From assembly GCF_001580995.1 (NCBI RefSeq), contig NZ_LHZU01000131.1, positions 1-64,000 on the forward strand: a DNA stretch of 64,000 nt. The letters are read 5' to 3'. Of this stretch, positions 46,198 to 55,047 are shown piece after piece. The notes under the pieces were generated by a model that saw nothing but the letters and a program-made list of their open reading frames with translations, ran no database searches and was not told the origin of the DNA. Numbering within the stretch: the stretch's first letter is position 1; the number at the start of each line of letters is the position of its first letter. The DNA is from Acetobacter senegalensis (GTDB lineage: Bacteria; Pseudomonadota; Alphaproteobacteria; Acetobacterales; Acetobacteraceae). A program made the position numbers and the translations under genes.

Positions 46198-47901
46198 TTA
46201 CCGTCCGGAGATCAGGGCAGTAGGATGGTTGGTCAGGAAGTCTGACAGGAAGCGAAGCGAGCGTGCGGCCTGACCGAGCTGAAGGACCATTTTTTGCAGG
46301 GAGCGATGGAAATCACTGTTCCCGCCATAGCTTGCCAGCAGGCGGTTGGCGTTCTGCAGGGTCTGATCAAGCTGGTTGGTCATTTCTGGCAGACGTTGCA
46401 TCAGCGGGCCCATGCCACTGCGCATCTGCGCGCTCATGGCCTGAAGGTTCTTCATGGACTCTTTCAGACTGGTAAGAGACTGCTTCACATCCGGGCTGGT
46501 CAGGGTCTGATCCGCATGGGCCAGCAGGTTGTTGGCATTCACGCCAATCTGCTCAAACGGCATGGCCGAGAGACGCGACGCCACGGTGGAGAGAGACTCC
46601 ATGATGCCATCCATCCCGCCGGGCTGACTTGGAATAACCAGAGACGGCCCTTCCATGCTGGTGGTGGCCGGGCTGGGGTTCTTCACAAAATTCAGCGAGA
46701 TCATGCTCTCGCCTGTCAGCAGGCTCACGCTGTCCGTTGAGGCGCGCAGACCATTGGCCACCAGTGTCTTGAACATGTCTGTCAAAGCGCCGTGGTGGAT
46801 GTCCTCCGCCGCCAGAACACGCTCCGGCTGAATTTCCATACCAATGCGCACCCGCGGGTGACCGGCTTTCTCGTCCAGATCAAGCTTCACGCTCGTCACG
46901 TTGCCGATCTGGATGCCAAACATGGCCACCTGACTGCCCGGAGCCAGCCCCTTGACGGAGGAGGTGACATAAGTGGCCAGCGGCACGCGTTCATGATAGC
47001 CCGCGCTGTCCGCATCTGCCTTGCTGTCATACAGCTTGAACACTGTATCCGCTGGCGCTTCATCTTTCTGGCCATGGTTTTCATCGTGCGGCAGGCCAAA
47101 GGCCACACCACCTGAGAACAGCGCCTGCAAGGACTGCAACTGAACCTTCAGGCCACCAGCGCCGAACCCAACCTGCACGCCGGAAACGTTCCAGAAACGG
47201 GTATCCGTATAAAGATAGTGATCATACGGTTCCCGCACGAAAAGCTGGATCAGGATAGGCCCGCGCCCGCCGGGTGGCATGGTGTAGCCCAGCACTTCCC
47301 CCACATCCACATCACGGAAGAAGACCGGAGCCCCCTGCCCGATGGACCCGATGGACGGCGCAATAAGTGTATAGGTGCGGCCCGGCTGATCTGAACGAAC
47401 CCCCGGAGGCGCTTCCAGCCCCTGAAAGCTGGTCATGCGCCGCGCATTGCCCACATCCTGACCTTCAAGGCCGGGGTCAAAGGCAATATAGGCGCCAGAC
47501 ATCAGCGTTTCCAACCCGGTGACACTGGCCCCGTTGATACGTGGCCGCACCACCCAGAAGCGTGCTTTGTCCGTCAGCATGTTGCTGGTGCCCGCGTTCA
47601 TGCGGATACGCACCAGCACGTGGCGCAGATCATCCGTCAGGGAAATGCCCTGCACGGTGCCCAGCACCACAGCCTTGTTCTTGACCTGCGTCTGCCCGCT
47701 GGTCAGGCCATCCGCCGTATCAAACATGACGGTAATTTCCGGCCCATTATTGGCAAAGCTGCGCCAGACCAGAAAACCGGCAATCAGCACGGAAATGACC
47801 GGAATGATCCAGATGATGGAAAACCGGATACGACGCACCACGGCATCTGGCATGATGCCATCGTTATCCTGAGGAGACTGATGAGAGTTCTGTCCGTTCA
47901 C
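46198..47901 (-). CDS. pqiB: PqiB-type MCE protein
   Basis: The 567-residue periplasmic MCE protein is anchored by one N-terminal transmembrane segment (IIWIIPVISVLIAGFLVW). It has several MCE domains (ITVMFDTADGLTSGQTQVKN; DVDVGEVLGYTMP; QVAMFGIQIGNVTSVKLDLD) and a helical C-terminus. In E. coli PqiB forms a stacked-ring tunnel that spans the periplasm. It begins with a GTG at 47901, overlapping the pqiA stop by 4 bp (GTGA), so translation is coupled. Confidence 0.93.
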   Translation of the reverse strand: MNGQNSHQSPQDNDGIMPDAVVRRIRFSIIWIIPVISVLIAGFLVWRSFANNGPEITVMFDTADGLTSGQTQVKNKAVVLGTVQGISLTDDLRHVLVRIRMNAGTSNMLTDKARFWVVRPRINGASVTGLETLMSGAYIAFDPGLEGQDVGNARRMTSFQGLEAPPGVRSDQPGRTYTLIAPSIGSIGQGAPVFFRDVDVGEVLGYTMPPGGRGPILIQLFVREPYDHYLYTDTRFWNVSGVQVGFGAGGLKVQLQSLQALFSGGVAFGLPHDENHGQKDEAPADTVFKLYDSKADADSAGYHERVPLATYVTSSVKGLAPGSQVAMFGIQIGNVTSVKLDLDEKAGHPRVRIGMEIQPERVLAAEDIHHGALTDMFKTLVANGLRASTDSVSLLTGESMISLNFVKNPSPATTSMEGPSLVIPSQPGGMDGIMESLSTVASRLSAMPFEQIGVNANNLLAHADQTLTSPDVKQSLTSLKESMKNLQAMSAQMRSGMGPLMQRLPEMTNQLDQTLQNANRLLASYGGNSDFHRSLQKMVLQLGQAARSLRFLSDFLTNHPTALISGR

Positions 47902-49388
47902 GCCCTGTCCGGCTCCATATTACCCAAATACGCCACCGCGTGGTTCCGCCCTCCGGCCTGATCGGGCAGATCAGATCCGGTGCGGTCCTGCGGGCTGGCA
48001 GACTGTACGGCCTTCTTTTTTTCAACCGCGTCCCACATAAGCCTGGGGTCAAATGTGTGAACGGCAAAAATTGTCAGCACCACAACGGCGGCAAAACACA
48101 CCATGCCGCCATTTGCCGTAATGCTGGCCATGTGGCTGAACCGTACAACCGCCACAAGAATAGACACCATGAACACATCAATCATCGACCAGCGGCCAAC
48201 AATGTCAATAATTCGGTAAAGTTTGGACCGCAGCACAAGGCCCCTGGTTGAATGCCGGTGTGTCGCCACCACCATGACAATCAGCCCGATCACCTTGAGC
48301 ACCGGCACCGTCACACTGGCGAACAACACCAGAAGCGAGAGCGGGATCATGCCATCGGTCCACAGCTCTATTGCGCCTTCTACAATGGTATGGCCGGTGC
48401 CTGCCCCCATCCGTATCACGGTCATGACCGGATAGATATTGGCGGGCAGATAGAACACAATGGCAGAAACCAGCAACGCCACCGTGCGGGAGAGGCTATC
48501 ACGCTTGCGCTTGCGCACCACATGCCCACAACGGGGGCAGAAACCAACGGGCTGGGTCGCACTGACGGGATGATCAAACTCCAGCACCACCCCGCAGGCC
48601 AGGCAAGAAACACGGCTGTCAGACGGTGCAAGCGCCCCTTCCTCGGCCGAGACAGCCTGCAGCCGCAGGCGCTTGCCGTCCATGGTGCGCATGCACGGAT
48701 CAATCTTGCGCTGTTGCCAGATCAGTTCCGTATCCAGCGTGGCATCCGTTGCGGCCATGGTGACCATAAGAGACGCCACCAGATAGACAGCCGCGCCCAC
48801 TTCCACAAACGCCAGATCCACCAGCTTGGTGTAGGCCACAAACACACCCAGAATATAAACTTCCACCATGGACCACGGGCGCAGCACCTCATACCATTTC
48901 AGCAAATGGGGCACCCAGGATGGCAGAGTGGGGCGCAGGGCCGCCGTCAGGATCATGCCCATCATGGCAATCACCACGCCGGGGGCCAGAATGGTGACAA
49001 TGGCCACCAGCACACCGACCTCGCCCCATCCTTCATGCAGAAGTTCTATGGGGCCGGTAATGATATCCACCGTACGTTGCCGCCCGTACAGATCCAGCAT
49101 CATGAGCGTGGAAAACAGCATGGCCAGATACAGGGCGGCTGAACTGATGCAAAATGCCAGCGGCGTGGCTATGGGGGCTGTGCGATTGCGCCGGTCAAGG
49201 GACTGATTGCACCGCAGGCAGCGCGCCTGTGTGCCGGGTTTGAGCGGCGGCAGCTTCTGGAACAGCCCGCAGCACGGACATTCCACCACACCATGCACAA
49301 GATGAACGTGCCGGGTTTCATCCACAGGGGAGTCCTGCACAGGCGTAACCGCCTCCCGCAGCAGGGCTGTAAAATGTGACACGTTCAT
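47898..49388 (-). CDS. pqiA: PqiA-family integral membrane protein
   Basis: The 496-residue inner-membrane partner of PqiB is a tandem of two PqiA domains. Each is preceded by a zinc-ribbon-like pair of CxxC motifs: CPCCGLFQKL with CLRCNQSL, and CLACGVVLEF with CPRCGHVV. Multiple transmembrane helices follow each. The ATG at 49388 follows AAGGTGAC. It is the first gene of pqiABC, named for paraquat induction in E. coli; I saw no SoxR/S-type site here. Confidence 0.94.
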   Translation of the reverse strand: MNVSHFTALLREAVTPVQDSPVDETRHVHLVHGVVECPCCGLFQKLPPLKPGTQARCLRCNQSLDRRNRTAPIATPLAFCISSAALYLAMLFSTLMMLDLYGRQRTVDIITGPIELLHEGWGEVGVLVAIVTILAPGVVIAMMGMILTAALRPTLPSWVPHLLKWYEVLRPWSMVEVYILGVFVAYTKLVDLAFVEVGAAVYLVASLMVTMAATDATLDTELIWQQRKIDPCMRTMDGKRLRLQAVSAEEGALAPSDSRVSCLACGVVLEFDHPVSATQPVGFCPRCGHVVRKRKRDSLSRTVALLVSAIVFYLPANIYPVMTVIRMGAGTGHTIVEGAIELWTDGMIPLSLLVLFASVTVPVLKVIGLIVMVVATHRHSTRGLVLRSKLYRIIDIVGRWSMIDVFMVSILVAVVRFSHMASITANGGMVCFAAVVVLTIFAVHTFDPRLMWDAVEKKKAVQSASPQDRTGSDLPDQAGGRNHAVAYLGNMEPDRA

Positions 49389-49560
49389 AACAGTCACCTT
49401 AGAACGAAAAAACGCGCCACGTAATAGCCAGAACACCAGATTGCAGCCATGCGGCCCCTACAGGAACGCAGCGTTCAGGCAATGGTCCTGCCATTTTTCC
49501 TGTTTTCCCCGTTGCGTTTCCCCAGACGCTATGATACCCAGCCGTTCGAAAATAAAATAT

Positions 49561-49636
49561 GCCCGCTTAGCTCAGTTGGTAGAGCACGTCATTCGTAATG
49601 ATGGGGCCGGTGGTTCGAATCCGCCAGCGGGCACCA
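49561..49636 (+). tRNA. tRNA-Thr (anticodon CGU)
   Basis: A full cloverleaf is present: acceptor GCCCGCT/AGCGGGC, D arm GCTC AGTTGGTA GAGC, anticodon arm CGTCA TTCGTAA TGATG (anticodon CGT), and T arm GGTGG TTCGAAT CCGCC. The discriminator is A and the CCA is encoded. It spans 76 nt. Confidence 0.98.
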
Positions 49637-50389
49637 TGTTTTCCTTCGATTTTTGTCAGTTTTGGCAAAGGACTGAAGTTATAGTCTTCGCTTTCGGCTT
49701 TGCGCCTGGCGTAGCATCCAAATTTCCCACAAATTTATCGCTTCCTGCTGTGTCAGCTTGTTTTCACACGGCCAAAAACTGTGTCTGAAATCTGGGTATG
49801 GTCAGGTTCAGGCGTTCACGGTCGCAATAGAGTTTTGGGCCTTCCTTCTGCCAGCCTGTCAGCCTGTCAGCCAGAAATCACGCCTCGTTCTACTGCGAGA
49901 AAGACGCATAAGGCGGCTGAGAGCGCCACGACACTCACTATATTAAGCGCCACAGGAAGCATCGATATTAACCGGCATGATTTTGCGGCTCATCCCGGTG
50001 CCACCGCTGCCACCCTTCACGACTGCACCGCATTACACGCGCGCGCTGTGAGCCTATAAAGGGCTTTGGTCCGCCGTCTTAAGTCACCTCTTTTTGCCAT
50101 CGGGTGACATGGTTATCTGTCTGTGCCAAATCTGCCCCTGAAGCCACGAATTTTGTCACAGAATACTATTTGGGCTCGGCAGAATGCCGGATAGCGGGAG
50201 TGGTCTGGCAGGCAAGCGTGTAGAACGCGCCGATACTGCCAGCTTCACTCTCGCCCCTATGGTGTCTGCCAGCGCAAAACCGCATTCTGCGCCCGGTAGC
50301 ACTCATTTGACTGCCCTCGGCAGGCGCGTGTGCACCAGCATCACTACAGCCGGTGATGCCAACGTTAGATTATGGAAGGACGATACAGA

Positions 50390-50509
50390 ATGAAGATACT
50401 GGCAATCGGAACCTGCGCTCTGTTTGCAGTCGCCTTCCTCCTTGTTGCCGTGACCATAGCCCTCGCCCCGGAACCTTCTGGCGCCTGCACGCTCGGGATC
50501 TGTTTCTAA
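50390..50509 (+). CDS. Candidate 39-residue membrane micro-protein
   Basis: The ATG is preceded by GGAAGGA with 9-nt spacing. The 39 residues begin MKILAIGTCALFAVAFLLV and end in a short cysteine-containing tail (CTLGICF). This would be a single-helix membrane or secreted peptide. Support is limited to the ribosome-binding site and the hydrophobic pattern. It lies alone in the gene-poor region. Confidence 0.45.
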   Translation: MKILAIGTCALFAVAFLLVAVTIALAPEPSGACTLGICF

Positions 50510-50893
50510 AAGGCTATTTGGCTTCGGAAGATGCTTTGAGGCCTCTGTCAGGTCGGCTCGCTGGGTCTTTTGCGGGCTGAAAAGGATGTTTTTCCCCTGA
50601 TGGGCGGCGCAGTCCGTGCCCCGCGCATTTCAGGCCTCACATACCGCCCCTCCTGCCATCACAAGGACTGCTTTTTCAGGCGGTTTCTATCTCAAGCAGT
50701 CTCTCATCCCGCTTTAAACAACGGGAAACGGCACAAACGATGGTGTTTGTTTTTTTATGGGGCTGCTACGCCCATCAGGGCACCACTAACGCAATCGTTG
50801 CTGGCCCATGTGAGAGGCTCTCAGAGCCGCGCAGGCTCTCTCATACTTTTTTCGGACGACACCTTACCTTGGTCTTCGGGCGTATTTCGTCCG

Positions 50894-51007
50894 TTACAAA
50901 CGGTGCAGAGATCCTGTGAACCATGCAGCAGCAGCCATGTCAGCCGCCTTGGCTATGGCCAGACTCACCACAAACCCAAGAGCGGTCATTCCTGCAACAC
51001 TGATCAT
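50894..51007 (-). CDS. Candidate 37-residue hydrophobic micro-protein
   Basis: On the minus strand AAGGAGGGTGTC directly precedes the ATG, close to an ideal ribosome-binding site. The product begins MISVAGMTALGFVVSLAIAK and continues with an Ala-rich stretch to a basic end (HRL). One transmembrane helix is plausible. Nothing else in the gene-poor region has an equally strong initiation signal. Function unknown. Confidence 0.5.
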   Translation of the reverse strand: MISVAGMTALGFVVSLAIAKAADMAAAAWFTGSLHRL

Positions 51008-51145
51008 GACACCCTCCTTTCCTTCACTTCAGGGTCTTAATGAGTCTGCGAGGGTACGGTTCCCTCAGGCATGGCTGACAGACGATAAGAGCATGGAAAG
51101 CGGCGGTAGGGGCTGGCCCCAAGACTGGGCAGAAAGCCTGACGCT

Positions 51146-52837
51146 TTAGGGCGTTTCTTTGGCGGAAAGGCTGTAAAGGCTGATGGTTAGGTGATGCCCA
51201 TTGGAATAATTCAGGCCAGACACCGCACCATGGGAGACAACCGCACTCCGGGCATCGCCCAAAGCCGCCATAAAGGCTGCGCGATCACGTTCATCAACCA
51301 GCGCCACCGTGCAGGCCCGATTGGCCAGCATCATGGTGGCAGCCTGTTGGGCCCCCACAAGTTTGACCTTGCCACCAAGCAGAAACACCAGACTGGGCTC
51401 GGAGAAGGAAACAGACGCCACATCCGTTGTGGGGCACGGTTGATATTGATGCACCAGACTGGTCAGCCGCGGGGCCAGCCAGATGCTGTGCAACCGGGGC
51501 ACAACAACGAGAAACAACCCCGTATAGAGCAGCAACGCGCAGACCGCGCTGGTCAGAAGGGCCTTCCGCAGCTCAGACCGCCAGATCAGCGCAGCGGAAA
51601 GACCCACCAGAGGCAGGCAGCCACCGGCCAGCACCAGAGCAGCGGGCGATAGGGTATGTTCAAGTGTCCAGAGCAGAATTGGCCCGGCGACGGAAAGTGC
51701 CACGCCCACCAGCACCCATGCACAACCATAAACCGCCAGCAACACACGGCCCCACAGCGCCTTTGGCCAGCCTGTCCAGACTGATGCGCCACGCGTCAGC
51801 ATACCCGCTGTCAGAATGGCGATGGCGGGATAGGTTGGCAGCACATAGTGGGGCAGTTTGGTGGCGATCGCTTCAAACACCAGCCAATGTGGCACAATCC
51901 AACATAACAGATAACGGACTGTGCTGAGATGGCGGTTCTGCCAGATGGCGGGCAATACCGCCGCCACAAAGAAAGATCCCGGCCAGAAAGCAATAAGGAA
52001 AACCAGCAGGTGATACCCCGGCGGCAAGCCGTGGGCCTGCTGACCAGAAGAAACCTTGCCCAGAAAATTGGTGCCCACTGCATTGCGGAAAAACTCGCCG
52101 TGGCTCACCACACCAATGGCCACGCACCACGGCAACAGCAGAGCCAGAGAGATCAGCCACCCCCATGAGGGACGCAGGCGCCGCCACAGACTCAGGTTCC
52201 GCTCCACCCAAGCCAGAGCAAGCGGCGTGCCCAGCGAGGGAATGAGAATAACCGGGCCTTTGAGCATCAGCCCGCAGCCAATAGCCGCCCAGAATAGAAC
52301 AGAGGTCTGCCAAGGCGTCGGACGCTGGCTTTCACGATCACAGAAGGCACGCAGCAGGGCTGTCTGGGCCAACAGAACCGTGAGCAGCAGGCAGGAATCA
52401 ATGGTGCCCATGCGGTTTTCGGCCGTCACCAGCACCGATGTCATGAGCAGGACCGCCGCCCCGACCCCAGCGGGCGCACCGAACAGTACGGACCCCATCC
52501 AAGCGGTCAGCACCACGGAGGCTGTCATCGCCAGAAGTGAGGGGACCCGATACGGCCAGACCGCACGATCATGCAGGGTGCCAGAGGCCGCTACCGCCGC
52601 AGCCTCCAACCAATAGATACCTGCGGGCTGGAGGTAGCGCGGCTTGTCCTGAAAACGGACATCAACAAAATTGCCGCTTTCCAGCATTTGCGCCGTCGCT
52701 TCCATATAGCGCGGCTCATCACGGTCAAACGGGGGAGTAGAGGCACGCCCGGGCAGAAAAATCAGAAACGCGAACAGACCCAGCAGCGCCAGCGCCCGCC
52801 CCGAAAGGCGTTGAGCGCCCGAGCGAAATGTCAGCAT
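51146..52837 (-). CDS. ArnT/PMT-like GT-C glycosyltransferase
   Basis: The 563-residue integral membrane protein has about a dozen hydrophobic helices. The first periplasmic loop carries the acidic catalytic motif of the ArnT/PMT group (FDRDEPRYMEATAQM, residues 37-51), followed by FQDKPRYLQPAGIYWLEA. These enzymes move a sugar from a polyprenyl-phosphate donor to lipid A or to protein on the periplasmic side. The upstream GT2 gene overlaps it by 7 bp and probably makes the lipid-linked sugar. The acceptor and sugar are not deducible. The C-terminal about 100 residues form a soluble domain. Confidence 0.9.
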   Translation of the reverse strand: MLTFRSGAQRLSGRALALLGLFAFLIFLPGRASTPPFDRDEPRYMEATAQMLESGNFVDVRFQDKPRYLQPAGIYWLEAAAVAASGTLHDRAVWPYRVPSLLAMTASVVLTAWMGSVLFGAPAGVGAAVLLMTSVLVTAENRMGTIDSCLLLTVLLAQTALLRAFCDRESQRPTPWQTSVLFWAAIGCGLMLKGPVILIPSLGTPLALAWVERNLSLWRRLRPSWGWLISLALLLPWCVAIGVVSHGEFFRNAVGTNFLGKVSSGQQAHGLPPGYHLLVFLIAFWPGSFFVAAVLPAIWQNRHLSTVRYLLCWIVPHWLVFEAIATKLPHYVLPTYPAIAILTAGMLTRGASVWTGWPKALWGRVLLAVYGCAWVLVGVALSVAGPILLWTLEHTLSPAALVLAGGCLPLVGLSAALIWRSELRKALLTSAVCALLLYTGLFLVVVPRLHSIWLAPRLTSLVHQYQPCPTTDVASVSFSEPSLVFLLGGKVKLVGAQQAATMMLANRACTVALVDERDRAAFMAALGDARSAVVSHGAVSGLNYSNGHHLTISLYSLSAKETP

Positions 52838-53586
52838 TCACGAACCGATTTTGGTAACCTGGTACGGTTGCGCAGCCATATCACACCCAGCAGATCACGG
52901 ATGCCGACAAGGGCGCGGTTGAAATTGGTATATTTGGACTGACCATGCAGCCGGGGCCGATGCGTGACCGGATGACACACCAGCGGCACACCGTAAGACC
53001 CGAACAGCGCCGGAAGAAACCGATGCAGACCTTCAAACTGGGGCAGACGCAGAAAAGCGTCACGCTGAAACAGCTTGATAGGGGCCCCGGTATCCGGGCA
53101 ATCATCCCGCAGAAGACGACGACGCAGGCCGTTGGCGAAGCGGGTCGCGAACCGGCGGGACCAACCATCCTTGCGGCGGGTTCTCACCCCTACCACCAGA
53201 GGCGGCGTGCCGTTGGCGGAACGGGCCAACCGCAACAGGGCTTCCAGTTCACGCGGATCATCCTGCCCATCCCCATCAATAGTGGCGATCCATTCCCCCC
53301 GCGCGGCGGTAATGCCTGTGCGCAGGGCAGCGGATTTTCCACACCGATGGTCATGAGACAACACACGCAGATTGGGTAGACAGTCCGCGCGCATGCGTTG
53401 AAGAACGGCAACCGTGTCATCACGGCTCCCATCATCAACAAACACAATTTCTGAGGGGGGAAGGCTCTGGCAGGCTTCCGCCAGTTCCTTACACACAAAA
53501 GGCAGGTTATCGCGTTCATCAAGAACAGCGATAACAATGCTCAAAACCGGGGCGGCATCACCCCGGAAAGAAGAAGGCGCGTTCAA
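52831..53586 (-). CDS. GT2 glycosyltransferase, polyprenyl-phosphate sugar synthase type
   Basis: The 251-residue GT-A enzyme has LSIVIAVLDERDNLPFV, VFVDDGSRDDT (49-58) and IDGDGQDDPRELEAL (DGDGQDD at 104-110), as in dolichyl/undecaprenyl-phosphate mannose or glucose synthases. The C-terminal helix pair of ArnC/GtrB types is missing; it ends after KYTNFNRALVGIRDLLGVIW. The start appears to be a TTG at 53586, the first possible codon after an in-frame stop. It is coupled to the ArnT-like gene. Together they form a donor-synthesis and transfer pair for envelope glycosylation. Confidence 0.9.
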   Translation of the reverse strand: MNAPSSFRGDAAPVLSIVIAVLDERDNLPFVCKELAEACQSLPPSEIVFVDDGSRDDTVAVLQRMRADCLPNLRVLSHDHRCGKSAALRTGITAARGEWIATIDGDGQDDPRELEALLRLARSANGTPPLVVGVRTRRKDGWSRRFATRFANGLRRRLLRDDCPDTGAPIKLFQRDAFLRLPQFEGLHRFLPALFGSYGVPLVCHPVTHRPRLHGQSKYTNFNRALVGIRDLLGVIWLRNRTRLPKSVREC

Positions 53587-53613
53587 ACCTGATCAATCAG
53601 CACGGGGCTGAAC

Positions 53614-54117
53614 TCAGGCCGCCTGGCGCGCCAGAGCGGCCGGCAGATTTTCAATGGCCTGATCGACCAGTGTTTCAGCCTTCTGTGCATCCAGAGACTG
53701 GCTGATAACGCTACGGCTCGCTTCAACCGCAACATCAATAGCAGCCTGACGCACTTCTTTAACAGCTTCCCGCTCAACAGCGGCAATGCGGTCACGTGCC
53801 ATCTGTTCGTGACGTTTCACAGCTTCTTCAGCTTCAGCACGGGCTTTTTCTGCCGCATCGGCTGCATGCTTGCGAGACTGTTCAACAACCGTTCTGGCTT
53901 CAACCAGAGCCTGCTCACGCTCACGCGTGGCATCTTCCAGCATCTGCTCGGCTTCACGCCGCAGACGGGCTGCTTCATCCAGTTCTTCACGGATCCGGGC
54001 AGCACGGCTGTCAAGAATCGCCGTAATAGGCGCCCACAGCTTGCGACCGAAAAAGACAAAGAAGAGAACGAAGGAAACGGCGAACCAGAAACCTGCTTCG
54101 TGAAAAATGCCATTCAT
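53614..54117 (-). CDS. atpF: ATP synthase F0 subunit b
   Basis: This is a peripheral-stalk subunit. The 167 residues start with one membrane helix (FWFAVSFVLFFVFFGRKLW) and continue as a long Ala/Glu/Arg coiled coil that dimerises with b' and holds the F1 head. GAGAGGAA lies upstream of the ATG at 54117. It is the last gene of atpI-atpB-atpE-atpF'-atpF. The F1 genes are not in the window, as expected for Alphaproteobacteria, where F0 and F1 operons are separate. Confidence 0.95.
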   Translation of the reverse strand: MNGIFHEAGFWFAVSFVLFFVFFGRKLWAPITAILDSRAARIREELDEAARLRREAEQMLEDATREREQALVEARTVVEQSRKHAADAAEKARAEAEEAVKRHEQMARDRIAAVEREAVKEVRQAAIDVAVEASRSVISQSLDAQKAETLVDQAIENLPAALARQAA

Positions 54118-54141
54118 GATGAATATTCCTCTCGAAGCTGG

Positions 54142-54741
54142 TCAGAGCGTCCGGTGCGCGGAAGCACCTTCAACCTTCTGCGCCACCAAAGCGGCAGCGG
54201 CAGCGGAACCGGTCAGGCGGGTTACAAGCGCCTGGGTGGTATCAGCCGCGATATCCTTCAGTGCAGCAAAAGCCCGCACCTTTTCGGCAGCAACACGCTG
54301 TTCCGCATCAGAAATTTCTGATGCAAGGCGTGCATTGATTTCTTGCATTTTCTGCTCGGAGGCACGCTGTTCTTCATCCAGCGCCTTCTGCAGATTGGCC
54401 TGTGCTTCAGCCAGAGCATCCTTACGGGCCTGCTGAAGTTCGGCAACTGCCTTGTCCGCATCCTGTTTGGCGGCGCGCGCAACTTCGAGATCACTCGAAA
54501 TACGTGTGCTCCGGTCTTCCAGAACGCGACCCACGCGGGGCAGCATGACCCGGCTGAGCACCAGGTAAAAACCCAGAAAGATCACCGCACCCCAGATTAC
54601 CTGACCGGTAACCAGGGGATTGTGAAAATCAAGCTGAGGCATCCCTGCGGCGTAGGCACCAGGTGCCGCCATGGCCAGAAGAGACACGCCGGATACCGCA
54701 GCGAGCAAACCGGCACGAACAGTCTTCATCATGACACCCAC
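54142..54741 (-). CDS. atpF': ATP synthase F0 subunit b'
   Basis: This is the second, divergent b-type stalk subunit, typical of Alphaproteobacteria and photosynthetic organisms. The N-terminus resembles a cleavable signal peptide (MKTVRAGLLAAVSGVSLLAM, then AAPGAYA), followed by the membrane helix (VIWGAVIFLGFYLVLSRVML) and a coiled coil. The GTG at 54741 has GGGAG at good spacing. The ATG pair at 54732-54729 would shorten the protein by three or four residues. It lies between atpE and atpF. Confidence 0.93.
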   Translation of the reverse strand: MGVMMKTVRAGLLAAVSGVSLLAMAAPGAYAAGMPQLDFHNPLVTGQVIWGAVIFLGFYLVLSRVMLPRVGRVLEDRSTRISSDLEVARAAKQDADKAVAELQQARKDALAEAQANLQKALDEEQRASEQKMQEINARLASEISDAEQRVAAEKVRAFAALKDIAADTTQALVTRLTGSAAAAALVAQKVEGASAHRTL

Positions 54742-54770
54742 AGGAACTTCTCCCTTTTTCCTGCCGTTTA

Positions 54771-54995
54771 TCAGACGAAGAGGATCAGGAACGCGATCAG
54801 CAGAGCGAACAGCGCGATAGCTTCTGTCAGCGCGAAGCCCAGCATGCCCAGACCGAACACGTGCGGGCGAGATGCGGGGTTACGAGCAATGCTGCTCACC
54901 AGCGTTGAAAAGATGTTGCCGAGGCCGATACCAACGCCGGCGAGGGCGATCACGGCGATACCTGCACCGATTTCCCGGGCTGCAGCGATGTCCAT
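54771..54995 (-). CDS. atpE: ATP synthase F0 subunit c
   Basis: The proteolipid ring subunit of 74 residues has two helices. The polar loop contains ARNPASRP. The ion-binding glutamate is Glu58 in [16 protein letters not shown]. The surrounding residues look like a proton-binding and not a sodium-binding site. The ATG at 54995 was chosen because AAGGA is 10 nt upstream, while a GTG at 55004 lies too close to that site. It sits between atpB and atpF'. Confidence 0.96.
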   Translation of the reverse strand: MDIAAAREIGAGIAVIALAGVGIGLGNIFSTLVSSIARNPASRPHVFGLGMLGFALTEAIALFALLIAFLILFV

Positions 54996-55047
54996 ATCAG
55001 TCACTTCCTTGTTTCAAGTACAGTTCAAACGAAACGGGCAAAGCAGC

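Larger units (their letters stand above)
49637..51145. other. Gene-poor region downstream of tRNA-Thr
   Basis: About 1.5 kb lie between tRNA-Thr and an ArnT-like gene with no normal-size gene that I can support. Base composition looks more even than in the neighbours. Two micro-ORFs with good ribosome-binding sites are listed separately. A degenerate run of CAGCCTGT units occurs near 49854-49874. A hairpin (AGAGCC at 50823-50828 with GGCTCT at 50834-50839) is followed by a T-run about 8 nt later. I found no integrase, no second copy of the tRNA 3' end and no insertion sequence. Confidence 0.6.

Noticed and set aside
49867-49962. 31-codon hydrophobic minus-strand frame (MLPVALNIVSVVALSAALCV)
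   Set aside because: It looks like a single transmembrane helix but has no ribosome-binding site and overlaps the CAGCCTGT repeat.
50740-50920. Plus-strand frame of about 59 codons beginning MVFVFLWGCY
   Set aside because: No ribosome-binding site, and it crosses a terminator-like hairpin.
49561-51145. Integrated element at tRNA-Thr
   Set aside because: No integrase gene and no duplicated tRNA 3' end were found within the gap.
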